Source of the DNA: Holothuria scabra
Taxonomy: Eukaryota > Echinodermata > Holothuroidea > Aspidochirotida > Holothuriidae
Direction of reading: 5' to 3'
NCBI GenBank assembly: GCA_037179385.1
Contig: CM074195.1
Coordinates: forward strand, 26,806,087 to 26,870,086
Length of the DNA: 64,000 bases
Positions 53,101 to 64,000 of the stretch are shown piece after piece. Under the pieces are notes generated by a model. That model had not been told where the DNA came from and did not search any database. It saw nothing but the letters and a program-made list of their open reading frames with translations. Both the position numbers and the translations under genes were made by a program. Every line of letters starts with the position of its first letter. Position 1 is the stretch's first letter.

Positions 53101-54516
53101 ATACTAAGGGAGGAAATTCAATAAGAAAAAACAAGAGTTACCAGTAATTTTAACCTTATTTCCTGAAATGCATTACTTAAAACTTTAATTCTTCCCTGTA
53201 ATGGGTCTTACAGCATTCCATGTGTGACCCCTAACAGTTTCTTCGAGTCCAGCCTTTACTTAATGTGACTAACATGATATCTCGGATGAATGTGTACAGG
53301 TATATAACGTTCGGGGGATTAGGAAGGACATTCATTAAGTTTTGTGAAAGCTGTGCAGTGTGAAAACAGATATTTGATACTAAATACGTCAACTCTTATT
53401 CATTATTCTACATTAAAACCATGACCTGGGACAATCGGGATAAGCTTGCTCCGACTGGCATGGAGGCTACATACCTCCTTCGATTCCAACACAAGTCTAA
53501 TGAATACTCAGATTAAGTCAACTTTCATTGCAAAATTTCGAGGATTTGAAAATGGGACTTTTCTTTGCCGGCAATTTTTGTGTTCGTCCTAAAATTGAGG
53601 TGGTTTTCTGACACTTTACCCCTACCCTTCATGCATATATGAACTTATTTTGCAGTTTTGCCATAGAGAGTATCATGTTCCTCTATATGTTACATACTTT
53701 GTTGATCAATCTACCAAATGTTAATAACTGTTTAATAGGAAAGTGCCAACTAAAAAAAAAACCATGTTTGATGTTTATTTGTTTCTCCTCCCTACAGCTC
53801 CCAAACTCTATATGCCAAGTAGTCCAGTGTTTGAAGAAATACTTGCCTCTGACCAACATGTCATTTACGTTGAATTCGGTTTTATTTCCTCCCTTGACCT
53901 CGGAGGTGAGCCGTCGATTTCGTCTCAAGGATCAGAAGCCATGATCATGATTCCCTTTCTTGCTGATTCTCCTGAAGGCGTCCCTAAATACGCATTAGCG
54001 TTGGGTAATATCTACCAAAGAGACCGTGGATCAGTTTCAAAACACAACATAGCTTTTCCTTACATTGACATTGACGAAGTTTCCGTAACCGACACTGGAG
54101 TTTTATGGAGGAATGGGAGTGATGAACTGAGGATGTCCTTTGTCAAATCCAATCCTTGCCGACCTGCCTCAAAGGTTCCGCATCATAGGTTTGAGTATAT
54201 GATCGAGGAAGAATTTGACTTCAGTTTCTCTCAACCCGACCTGGAATACTGCACTCGTCATTCAATTGTCGATCATCCGGTTTGCAAAAAACTAAGAGAT
54301 GTATCCTGTGACTTAGATGGAGCTGGCCCAAATGTTTGCCAGTTTAGTAAGGTTCCATGGGAAAAGAGCTGCGAAACTAGTATTGATACCCTAACTGTCT
54401 CCAGCAACTTCCGTGATCTACTTCTTCTTTCGGGGGAGGATCCAGTAAACGTGGTCGCTTTTGAGGCCATGTACGGCGAATATGAAGCCGGCCTCAAGTA
54501 TCCCTGTATGGAGTAA
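49926..54516 (+). CDS. Gene B: secreted protein, paralogue of gene A (2 exons)
   Basis: Exon 1 is 49926-50124 and exon 2 is 53798-54516; 305 aa. Signal peptide MHCFHLFLFVIFETVWGG, then WDGVIAHIAVDREAVQNKL. The phase-1 junction reads Ala as in A. Exon 2 keeps VIYVEFGFISSLDLGGEP, IYQRDRGSVSKHN, VSVTDTGVLWRNGSDEL and the same seven cysteines. There are no frame breaks across two exons although the sequence differs from A at many sites, which suggests selection on the protein. An upstream in-frame Met at 49866 would add 20 polar residues before the signal; the Met at 49926 is preferred. Function unknown. Confidence 0.83.
50125..53797 (+). other. Gene B intron, no extra exon seen
   Basis: 3.67 kb. 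Contains GTGGTGGAGCTAGGG near 50573 (looks like the end of a DNA element, partner not found), G and T runs near 50810 and 51000, AT-rich ATAATAATTATA near 52870-52920, and at 52622-52657 a CTTATGAAGAGTTAACACCC with GAAACGTC resembling the 3' tail of a PLE. Confidence 0.45.
53798..54516 (+). CDS. Gene B exon 2
   Basis: Acceptor CTCCCTACAG ends at 53797; 719 bp to TAA at 54514-54516, ending LKYPCME. Confidence 0.86.
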
Positions 54517-54883
54517 TAACAGATCTGAAATGAGGGGCAGGGTCAATACCACGGGCGGCGTGCAAAAGTAATTCTTGTGGGGAGCGCCAGAACTAGTGGT
54601 AGCTGGTTGTTAGTATCATAGTTTCAAGAGGTTCAACTTATTTCTTATACCCAATTAGTACAAAATCATAAAAGGACTAAGGTCAAAGCTCCCCAGAGAA
54701 ACTACCCCCGTTTTTAAACTTAACTCAGGTTTACCCTATTTATCTTATATTTTACTCGATAGTTTTCATTTGCATTACTGTTCGCCGAAGATGAAGGATA
54801 TTTTCCAAGAGAAATCCATGTTTCTAGCCTGTCATAGATGTAAACCTTTAAGGTAGTCTTCGAAGCGCAAATCAGTTGAGTGA

Positions 54884-54889
54884 AATAAA
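54884..54889 (+). terminator. Candidate poly(A) signal of gene B
   Basis: AATAAA 368 bases after the stop; another at about 55478-55483. Confidence 0.35.
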
Positions 54890-55544
54890 TGTGTTAAAAG
54901 GTGTAAACATTTTTCAGGTTCTCGCACGGGTAAAAGATACCCTTCTTCAGAAAGCGTTTCTCGTACTACTAGTTATGTTATTTTTTTGGCCACCTGTTTA
55001 CTGTACAACGTACAATATTTTGGATCTACTGGTAACCCCTTTAAGGTGCGGTTCAGTTTCAAAACCAAAAATCTAATAGCAAATGAAGGTGTGAGTTACC
55101 ATTACACTCTAATTCAAAGTTTCACAATTTCGACTAAGCTCGTTTTATTAAAATTATGGCAAAAATTGGAACTACGTCTAACGTAAGCACTATTTTAACG
55201 AAACGAGAAACCTACTGGATGACACAACTATGTACTATGCACCCTTCAGGTTTGAAGGGGGGGGGGGGAGAATTTAATTCTCGCAAAAAAGTCAGCTACA
55301 GGTCCAAACTTTTTTTCATGATGCCCTTTTTGAACGCCATTGACAGGTTTTATCTCTTAATACTTTTGTACCTCTCTTTACTCTTTAATGGTTTTTTCCG
55401 TAGAATGGTATTGGGCTGCTATTTCTTGCTTTTTCCAAATGACCTGTTACCTTTTAATCTTGAATCACAGGTATGTTGAATAAATAATCGAAACCTACCA
55501 GGCACGGGGCGCTTCTTGTAATATTGTCATATTGTCATCTTCAA

Positions 55545-55620
55545 TATATATACTTCAATATATACATACATATATAAATATATATATATATGTATATATA
55601 GATATATATATATATATAAC
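55545..55620. repeat. TA-rich tract at the 3' side of a PLE remnant
   Basis: ATATATATA runs broken by CTTCA, CATACA, GTA and GATA between 55545 and 55618. Confidence 0.85.
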
Positions 55621-55624
55621 AATA

Positions 55625-56800
55625 AACGATAACAATGAAAAACAAAGTCAAAATTGACAAAAGGAGTACGATTCAGTATTTATTCAAACATGTAAAAGGT
55701 GGACAATAGACATTGTAGTGAGTGTCACGGTAGAGTAGACCCAGACAGACTCGAGCTAGCTAGCAGGCCTACATGCAAGAGTGAATTGGAAGTAATCACA
55801 CAAAAAAATGTTGAATGAACAAAAGACATCAATTGGTCAAGAATCATTGTAGAACGTGTAATGGTTGAGTAGGAACAAATTTCTATTGAGACCCTCAGTG
55901 TGTATATTTAATTTAAGGATAAAGTTTATTTCTGTACTTTTACGGTGACGAGGAGATTGGAAGTTTGAACCAAGCAGCACACATTTCAATTTTCGGAGGA
56001 AATGATTGGTCAGCCCGAAGTGTTCGGCAACTTGAAAACCGACTGCATTGTCGCGGATAGACTTCTTGTGGTTGTTAAATCTAAACCGAAACTTAGTGCT
56101 AGTTTCTCCATCATGAAGACCTTTAGGGCCCATAGTACAGTATAATAAATAGACAACATTCTGAGAATCACAGACCAGATTATGGGTTTGATAGGAAACT
56201 TCGAAAAGGGAGGAAAATGGGCGAGCCCTGGAAAATATGTTGACAAACTTGGCAGCGGGGTTTATTGCAGGGTATATTTCCTAGTGGTGGTTTGGATAAC
56301 GGTGAAAGTTTAGAAGACGTAAGCATTTGTCTTAGATTGGGAGGCTGGCGAAGAGCTAACAAAGGTGGCTTGCTAAAGCTAGCAGGAAGGGAAGAGTCAT
56401 TCCTTAAGAGAGCAAAATCCTGTTTGATTGTACGTGCAAGGGAATGGGCAAGGGGGTGGTGTTCTAAAACTAAAGGAATGCGGTCGCTCGATTTTTTAGA
56501 GTTATAGGTGAGGAGGTCCTCCCGTTTGAACTTGTTTGCTTTCTCAATTCCGTTTTTGATAATGCTCATGGGATAACCATGGAAAGGGAAAAATGAATGT
56601 TGGAAATTTCAGTATTGAAGTCCTCATTTTCAGAACATATGCGTTTCAGTCTTAGACATTGACTATGGACAATTGACTTTTTGAGACTGAGAGGATGAGA
56701 ACTGTCGAAATGTAAGAACTGGTGATTATCTGTTGGCTTATAGTAAACGGATGTGGTTCCTACCTTTCGACAGTTTCGACAGCCACCTCTTTTCGACCTA
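55625..56800 (-). mobile_element. PLE remnant: C-terminal half (minus)
   Basis: On minus from about 56750: TTSVYYKPTDNHQFLHFDSS, RLKRICSENEDFN, then KANKFKREDLLTYNSKK, DRIPLVLEHHP, the Cys cluster IPCNKPRCQVC, and DGETSTKFRFRFNNHKKS with RNLFLLNHYTFYNDS at the end. Same lineage as PLE1/PLE2. Frameshifts near 56570, 56180 and 56100. Everything before the end of the RT is missing. TA-rich sequence lies on both sides. No hammerhead-like core was found in its 3' region. Confidence 0.85.
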
Positions 56801-56829
56801 CACATTTCAACAGTCTTCCGCAGCACTTC

Positions 56830-56866
56830 GATATATATATTTATATATATATATATTTATATATAT
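56830..56866. repeat. TA-rich tract
   Basis: TA repeats with TTTATA interruptions between the PLE remnant and the TIR element copy 2. Confidence 0.85.
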
Positions 56867-57782
<916 letters not shown>

Positions 57783-57789
57783 TCATTCC

Positions 57790-58140
57790 TATCTCAATTT
57801 CAATAGCTTCCATCCCCGACACACAAAAAACGATATTGTCTACAGCCAGCTTCTCAAATACCGACATATCTGCTCTAGCGATCAAATCTGTTTAAATAAG
57901 GTGTTGAACTTATAGGTCTCTTCATCAAACAGGGATATCCTAATCGGCTGTTACACCATCATTTCGAAAGAGTAAAATCCTTAAAAAGAAACAACTTGCT
58001 CTAGTACCGCAACAAAGAAGCATCTGACAGACTACTTCTGGTTGTAACCTACCACCCCTCTCTTCCCACCCTTCTCCAAGACATAAAAAAAACCTGAGGA
58101 ATGTTAAGTTCTGATCCTGCTGTCCGGTGATTTGCAGCTG
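57790..58140 (+). mobile_element. PLE remnant, lineage of PLE1 (plus)
   Basis: The + strand reads, in pieces, GYPNRLLHHHFERVKSLKRN and NNLL-YRNKEASDRLLLVVTY, HPSLPTLLQDIKKT, SSDPAV: the segment between RT and nuclease. Stops and shifts throughout. The left edge is the AGAT repeat. Confidence 0.6.
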
Positions 58141-58244
58141 TTTGGCCTTTTGTCGCCATGCCTACATTTACTAATCATCTCACTCCTTTTATTAATGGAG
58201 TCTTATAGCTACAACAGTTCAAGCTTTTCATCAAAGCACAAATT

Positions 58245-59775
58245 ACATTACCCCGATTGCCTCCTAAGCGTGATTGATTTCTGCAGGATCCCCCATTCTA
58301 TTGCGTAATCTTTGTTGTCATTTTTAACCCCAGACATATTTCGATAACTTTGTTTCCCTATGGTAAGCAATGTGTTGAATGATTTCTTGTGGTTATCAAA
58401 CCTAGTCATGGCCGTGACCCCGGCCAAACCGACATTTGTGGCCGACGTATATCCTGAATTCACTGTGGCCTTGTAAACAACTTGATAGAGACAAGAATTT
58501 CCACTTCATGGGGTATTCCTCAGGCTTTCTTCAATTACCCTCCTTCGTGGATGCGGTACGTTTACCAATAATTTCCGGTTATGTGACTTAATTGTTGATC
58601 TAAAATTTTGCATTCAGTTATAGCTTTTCTTTACAAAATTCCTATTAAATTTTTTTGTATTCTGCTCCTTGCGGGAAATTGCTTGTCCAATAATTTAAGG
58701 AAGGTACCCGCGATATTTGTTTTTACGTTCTTTCTAAACGGCGGCTTAAACCAACTAGTATTTATCTTCCTTCTCCTTTTCGTGATTTCTCCGGTCGCAC
58801 ATTCTTCCTTATCGACATTCTTATACTTTATCTTTTCCTTGTATCCGCTCTTCTCCAGTTCTTCGTTGTATATTGGAACTGCGTATTTGAAGATCCCTTC
58901 GTTAGAGGATAGAGAAAACGACCTCTTTTCGATTGTTTCTGATATGTGGTTTATGATCGACTTTGAGTGGATTGACAGGGCATTGATGTGGATTGGTTGG
59001 TTATTTGCTTTCTTAAATGGTCCATGGGCTCCTTACCATCGGTTTGTACTAAAAATATTGAAAGATCTCGATTAACTAATTCCGCATTCTATCGCGCTGT
59101 GGACTCGCAGCCTCGCTCCACACCCTATTCATCTCCCCAGACTCCCTTTTAAGCCCTATTCTCTCTGCCTTGAAGGTGTGCTTCAGTTTATAGAGTTTAA
59201 TTAAACCGACGAGCTCGCACACTTCGGCGCCGTCGTAGGCTCCCATAGTTACGTCAAAGGAGCTCCTTGCATCCCTCTTTACCCATGGTCGGTCCTTAAT
59301 GTCTACCAAAAGTGTATTTCTAGCGTGCACAATAGTTTCTTACTCGGTTTGCGGTATAAGAGTTAACTGCTTGGCAAATACCATGACTTGTTTTAGAAGG
59401 CTTTCTGAGATTGAAGGATAAAAGTCTACGATGTCAAAGACTAGAAAAGTCAGGTCATCTTTCTGACTCAGTGTGGTGAACGAGTCAATGAACTCATTTG
59501 TATTTTTCCATTGATTAACAGTCTGGGAGACCTGATATGGGTATTTATTCTGTCGAATATATATTTGGATACTTGTCCAACCTATCGTTTGAGGCGAGCT
59601 TTTTTATAATGTCGTGGAACTTCTTGTCAATTTCGGTACTTGTGTTTTCGTCCGCTAATTTTAAAGTTTGAGAAACATTTTGATTACGAAATCCCTCATA
59701 TCCGTCACTAGTCATTGTGTACATATTCTTCGACTTATCGGCTTGTTCAAAGACCTCGTATGGGGACATGATTTT
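58245..59775 (-). mobile_element. PLE remnant, second lineage: RT plus GIY-YIG (minus)
   Basis: On minus from 59769: YEVFEQADKSKNMYTM, VNQWKNTNEFIDSF, the RT box TFLVFDIVDFYPSISESLL, then HARNTLLVDIKDRPWVKRD and FDVTMGAYDGAEVCELVGL. After a badly decayed stretch (59075-58500) the nuclease end reads VVYKATVNSGYTSATNVGLA, MTRFDNHKKSF, then in a shifted frame ETKLSKYV, and NDNKDYAIEWGILQKSI. The order and motifs match the lineage of 25366-25860. The plus-strand frame 58608-59075 is only its shadow. Confidence 0.72.
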
Positions 59776-59799
59776 TTCACATCATTTCATGGAACCTAC

Positions 59800-60112
59800 T
59801 ACCGTTGTGCGTGATGCTCTGCATAAGAAATCGAATAGGGAAAAACCAGTGAACCACAACTGGAGAAGAGGCCGTGACAGGCTTGACTTAAGTTGAACCA
59901 ATCGGTTGGAAAGTGTTTCGTAAAACTGTATCTAACTAACTAACTAACTAACTAACTAATTAACTAACTAACTAACTAACAAACTAACTAACTAACAAAC
60001 TAACTAACTAACTAACTTATTAACTAACTAACTAACAAACAAACTACCTAACGAACGAAGAAACGAACGAACTAACTAACGAACGAACGAACTAACTAAC
60101 TAACTAAGTAAC
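59800..60112 (+). mobile_element. SINE 3' end with long (CTAA)n-type tail
   Basis: GGGAAAAACCAGTGAACCAC, AACTGGAG, TTGACTTAAGTTGAACCAAT and CGGTTGGAAAGTG are the SINE body, then CTGTATCTAACTAACTAACT opens a tetranucleotide tail of about 180 bases with AAAC, GAAC and TTAA variants. The tRNA head is missing. Confidence 0.75.
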
Positions 60113-60141
60113 GCATGCACTTCCTTACAGGAAGTGCATGC
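60113..60141. repeat. Perfect 13-bp hairpin
   Basis: GCATGCACTTCCT and AGGAAGTGCATGC around a 3-base loop, immediately after the SINE tail. Confidence 0.95.
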
Positions 60142-61014
60142 CATAGATCGATAACTAGAATTAGATTATATGTTAGGTTGCCTTAAATTACGGTGTGAGG
60201 GTGGCTTTGTTCTGGGTCGTTTGGCTTTTCGACAAGGCCAGGGGTAATAGTTATTCTTTTTATTGGTTTAATAAAGCGCACTATCAACCCTTGAATTATC
60301 TAATGCGCTGTACATTTAAAGCAAAACAGTAACAAAACTCAACGTTAAAACGATTAGTACAAACAGAAGAATCAATCCCAAAAGTTCAGGGGGCAAAAAC
60401 AGAAGCAAAGTCAACATCACAACAATTAGTGCATAGGGAACAACCACGTTTTAAGCTTAGTCTTGAAAACTTGAAAAGATGAAGAGTGTTGTATAGCACA
60501 TGGAAGATGTCTTCTTGAAATAAAATCAATTCAACGATTTGCCAGTGTAGCATATGAACCAAGGAGCGACTACTATTGCCCTTTAAAGCAGATAATCGAG
60601 TCCAAGTCGTGGAAGGCTGTACACATATATCTGATAAACCTCTAGTGATTGATACAAACTGCTTTTATATAGAAACTGTAAAATTCCTCCAGAAGATGTT
60701 ATTGTAGAAGGTAACAAAACATAAATTTTTAGTGCAACCTGATCGAAACATTTAACTGTGGATTGAGCAAAATAGACACCGCAGAGTGTAGATATATAAT
60801 CAGGACTTAGGACTGAAGGAAATATTGATATGCCGCTTTTCCGGCGAAGTGCCAAAGTGCTTTACAGAAAAATTCTTAAATCAAAGAGACTAAAAATGTA
60901 GCCCACGTTACCTGTCTGGTTTTCAGGCTGGCAAATCACGAACCTCAAGTGGGAAGTAATTAGATGAAAACAGGCGTATACAGTAAACGACCGATTGACA
61001 GTTCTTGTCTGATG
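60142..61014. other. Spacer, no gene seen
   Basis: Short frames only. No element ends recognised. Confidence 0.45.
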
Positions 61015-61110
61015 CGTTAGTTAGATGGAGTTCTGCGGTCCAGTTTCCAACCTACTGGTTCAAGTTCATTGGGCCACGACCTTTTCTTTCAAGCTGGGGC
61101 TTACAGTCTG
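61015..61110 (-). mobile_element. tRNA-type SINE, reverse, short 3' piece
   Basis: GTTAGTTAGATGGAGTTCTG, CGGTCCAGTTTCCAACCTAC and TGGTTCAAG match the copies at 5595 and 37272. Confidence 0.7.
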
Positions 61111-61301
61111 ATGCGGTTGAACCATTAACATTTAATGTTTTATATAAAATGAAATACACTTTCAACTGAATTACAGACCCAGTGTTAAGTCAAAGTAAAG
61201 GAGTTAACAAAGCAGTAATATGGAAAGTTTGGACGTCTGGAAACAACACGAACAGTTATGTTTTTGAGCCTTTTGAATGAGTACCTGTCCCTAATCCAGA
61301 G

Positions 61302-61512
61302 GCGTAGCTAGGGAGGCCAAGAGGGGAAGTTTTTCCATGGCGCTACAATAGGGGGCACCAAATTAAAATCAATTGAAAATGTTAAACTGAGTATGTTTTT
61401 CATATAATTTTATCTTTTTGATTGGCGTTTAGCATTCATAAGATTAATCCCAAAGATGAGGTAAGGGGCGCCGATTTAGTGAATTTTCCAGGACGCCGCA
61501 AACCCTAGCTGT
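61302..61512. mobile_element. Possible short DNA element (about 210 bp)
   Basis: Starts CCAGAGGCGTAGCTAGGGAG and ends GCCGCAAACCCTAGCTGTG; TAGCTAGGG at the left pairs with the reverse complement of CCCTAGCT at the right. Also resembles GTGGTGGAGCTAGGG at 50573. Weak. Confidence 0.3.
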
Positions 61513-61901
61513 GAGCGCAAAGGGTTTTACTCTTAACCTTGGTTTCCCGTTTACACTTCAATCTAGCGTCATTTCGCTCACAGCTTAGACTTCCGCCGCA
61601 GGTTTAGTTGTCTGGTAAAGTTTTGGGTCTGTAACGCATTTTTGAATAACAGGTTACGGTGGATTTCGAATGCGTAATGTTGAATAGGGCTGTTCTTTTT
61701 GTCGTCTTTTAACATTGAAAGTAGTTCTAAGTAATGATTACACTATGGGTTAGCAAACCATGTCTGACTGGCAAATCTATACCTGCACATATCGAGGTTA
61801 CCGCGGATCGTGCTGAAATACTTCGCGTAAAAAGCACTCGTGACGTTAGAGTTGCCCCAAGTCCCTCACGTAATCCTTCCATCCCGCTTTTCATTTAATT
61901 T

Positions 61902-62093
61902 ATGTTCCTTTTCTTCACGTTGATTCCATTACATTGTGCCCCAAATGCAACTATTCAAATGACTTCTCACTGCCCGTTGCTGCCACTTCCACTAGCAAGT
62001 GTAACACCTTTTTACAATTGTTGTCGAAAACTTTACACAGCTAACACATTAGAGCCTGCTGAGCGACCAGATCAAACTTGCTGCCTGCCGTGA
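61902..62093 (+). CDS. Small Cys-rich open frame with signal-like start
   Basis: 63 codons: MFLFFTLIPLHCAPNATIQ, then SHCPLLPL, FYNCCRKL, QTCCLP and TGA. Six Cys and a hydrophobic start are compatible with a short secreted peptide. No homologue was recognised elsewhere in the window; chance is possible. Confidence 0.22.
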   Translation: MFLFFTLIPLHCAPNATIQMTSHCPLLPLPLASVTPFYNCCRKLYTANTLEPAERPDQTCCLP

Positions 62094-62815
62094 GAGACTT
62101 GTATCTTTTGCACCTTTTGCAACTCATCATTGTTTTACTTCACTATTGTTTTATTCATCTTAGATATCAGATAAATATTTTTCAAGATAGTTTACTGTAT
62201 CATCCAATCGGCTTCGGCATTGTGCGACTTTTGCTGGATATTCATTAAGATCATCGTGTGACGAACGGTGCGTCGTTCTGTCAGTTTTCATTTATATAGA
62301 AAGCTTTTCAATTTCTACAGAGATCAGTGATTAAAAACCGCACCGCCCAAAATTCTACGTCCCCGGTTGCAAAAGCTACAAGTCTCTAGAGCAAGCCAGC
62401 TCTTTGCTGGTTGATATGTGCACAACGTATAAACAGGAATCTGCCACGCGCGATCGTTACAGTGGTTTAGTGTAGAAACGTTCGAAGCGGTGAGTGTAAG
62501 AACGTGTTAGCCAGCATTACCGGTTTAGGTGTGATGGTCGATGTGGGTTGGTTTGCACAGTGTGTATTGGAGTCATAACGAGTCGAAGTGGAGAGTGTAA
62601 CAAGCTGGTTTGTCTGCAGAGGTGCATTGGGAGAGGTCAAAGGGGCGACACGTAGAAAAAGAATAGTGACAGAGGTGAATCCTTACAGCTGGGAGGGAAC
62701 ATCTCGAGAAACTTGAGGCAAGTCTATCGTGACGTTGACGTGAAAACTATCTATAAGTTTATAACAGATACATAAATGTCATACAACTGCTTGAAGAGTT
62801 CCCAGTTCTTCAGAC

Positions 62816-63075
62816 TGCATAGTCATGTGGTCAGAGCATCCAAATGGTAGTTAGGGGTTCGCTTCCAGGTCGAGTCATATCGAAGGCTTCTGTCGTTTTG
62901 CTTGGTGCTCCGTATAAGCAATAGAGCAAGAAAAACAAGCCAGTGAGCCACAACTAGTAAAAGGGCGGCAACTTAATCCAATTGGTCGGAAACTGAGCCT
63001 TAAACTTTCATCTAAGCCAAGATTAATCCCGACGGTTATAAACTGAGGCGTAAAGGCGGTATCTATCTAACTTAC
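62816..63075 (+). mobile_element. tRNA-type SINE, forward, most complete copy
   Basis: A box-like GTGGTCAGAGCATCC, B box-like GGGGTTCGCTTCC, then TCGTTTTGCTTGGTGCTCC, AAGAAAAACAAGCCAGTGAG, CCACAACTAGTAAAAGG, CCAATTGGTCGGAAACTGAG, and an end near GCGGTATCTATCTAACTTAC. It occupies the same place in unit C as the SINE at 12295-12610 does in unit A. Confidence 0.8.
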
Positions 63076-63084
63076 ACTACACTG

Positions 63085-64000
63085 GTTTGAAGGTACCACA
63101 GGTTAAAATGTGGTAAGTTTGTACTGCTGTACTTTAAGTTAAGGTTTTGAATACGTTAGTGCTCAAGAAACATTGTCACAGCCAGTATCTTATTCTGGGG
63201 TGAAACATATTTCCCAAAGGAGGCAACTCTATCAATGATATCTGTAGAATAACTAAGAAGAAATGTAAACTAAGCTACTCTTCAGGGGTAATACCTATCA
63301 GGCTTGGTCTAACCCGTATTTCGAGACAGTGATAACTCTTGTTCTAGTGTTTCAAAGAAGGTAAAATAGCAGGTCAACCCGGTGTATTCCGGTCTGATTT
63401 CTCTCAAAGAATGTTGTATTTTAAATGTCCCAACAACATCTAGTATTGTAATTGGACATAAAAGAAACAAATCTGTCCTTTTCTTAATTGAATTTGAGTA
63501 CAAATTTGCTGAAAAAGTTGAAATAATTGAAAGGAACAGCGGTAATTTAACGTCCTAATCACACGGTTTTTGTGCCAACATTAAAAGGAAAGATGCAGTG
63601 AAACGACTAATTCAGTTATGCACAAAATCCGCTTTTCCATTCAACTCAGTAAATGTCCAAACTCGCATTATGCGGACTTTTTTTGTTCCACATGATTCAG
63701 TTTAAATATTGTGAGGTTAATTTTTGTGTTTTCCCTTACTCGTTTAAAATAACTAAGACGCGGGTAATTTAGTCACTGGGTCATGAAATAACTTAAATCT
63801 GTCGGTGAAAACGTGAAAATATTGGAAAATTTCCATAAAAATTAAGTGCCAAATCCACAAACTATAGCCCCATAAAATGCGGCCGTTACGTTTTACGGAG
63901 ATTTAAAATACTGATGGGCAAAAAGACCGCAGTTGAAGTATATGACCTGGCCAGACACTAAAAAGACAAAAAGTAATTCTTTTGCCTCCCTGTTGGCGTA
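63085..64000 (+). promoter_or_regulatory. Upstream region of a third family unit (C), cut by window end
   Basis: Aligns to 12620-13560 along its length: AACATTGTCACAGCCAGTAT, CCCAAAGGAGGCAACTC, CGAGACAGTGATA, GTGTTTCAAAGAAGG, AAATGTCCCAACAACAT, TTTGTTCCACAT, CCAAATCCACAAACTATAGC, GGCAAAAAGACCGCAGTTGA. By the spacing in units A and B, exon 1 of a gene C should lie about 1.1 to 1.2 kb beyond the right edge. Confidence 0.7.

Noticed and set aside
58608..59075. 155-codon hydrophobic plus-strand frame
   Set aside because: It is antisense to the decayed middle of the minus-strand PLE at 58245-59775; the hydrophobic look comes from reading polar PLE codons backwards.

Overview
This is animal (metazoan) nuclear DNA, AT-rich, intron-bearing and heavily loaded with transposable elements. 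Evidence for this is a spliced eIF4G gene with GT-AG introns, tRNA-derived SINEs, many Penelope-like retroelement (PLE) fragments, TIR elements with TA target sites and long (TA)n arrays. An invertebrate fits best; the phylum cannot be fixed from sequence alone. There are no operons, CRISPR arrays or bacterial signals.

Layout. (1) 1-8.8 kb: an unrecognised open frame at the left edge, then the last exons of an eIF4G gene on + (W2 domain, stop at 8817-8819). One W2 exon is present twice, at 2936-3073 and 4080-4223, inside a tandem duplication. (2) 11.4-30.5 kb: gene A, a two-exon gene for a secreted protein of about 310 aa. Its 14.9-kb intron is filled with elements: a decayed gag gene with 129-bp repeats, two tail-to-tail PLEs, a 369-bp tRNA-headed tandem array, two TIR elements and four further PLE remnants. 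Nearly all are bounded by (TA)n. (3) 30.5-43.9 kb: gene-poor spacer with a hAT-like element, SINEs, an antisense fragment of a gene A-type exon 2, TIR elements of a CACTSTTAAAA family and a dead LINE. (4) 43.9-47.5 kb: a 3.55-kb LTR retrotransposon with gag only. (5) 47.6-54.9 kb: gene B, paralogue of gene A, 305 aa, 3.7-kb intron. (6) 55.5-60.1 kb: more PLE remnants in both orientations, a second copy of one TIR element, and a compound (TA)/(AGAC)/(AGAT) microsatellite. (7) 62.8-64 kb: the upstream part of a third unit (C) of the A/B family, cut by the window edge.

Two results stand out. One is the tandem family of unrecognised secreted proteins (A, B, start of C, plus a dead exon on the other strand); its upstream regions are alignable, and a SINE shared by units A and C but not seen at B suggests the branching order. 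The other is the association of (TA)n arrays with the ends of unrelated elements (several PLE lineages and two TIR families), with hammerhead-ribozyme-like cores near the 3' ends of four PLEs.

All homology statements rest on reading translations and repeated words by eye. No database search, alignment program or folding program was run.
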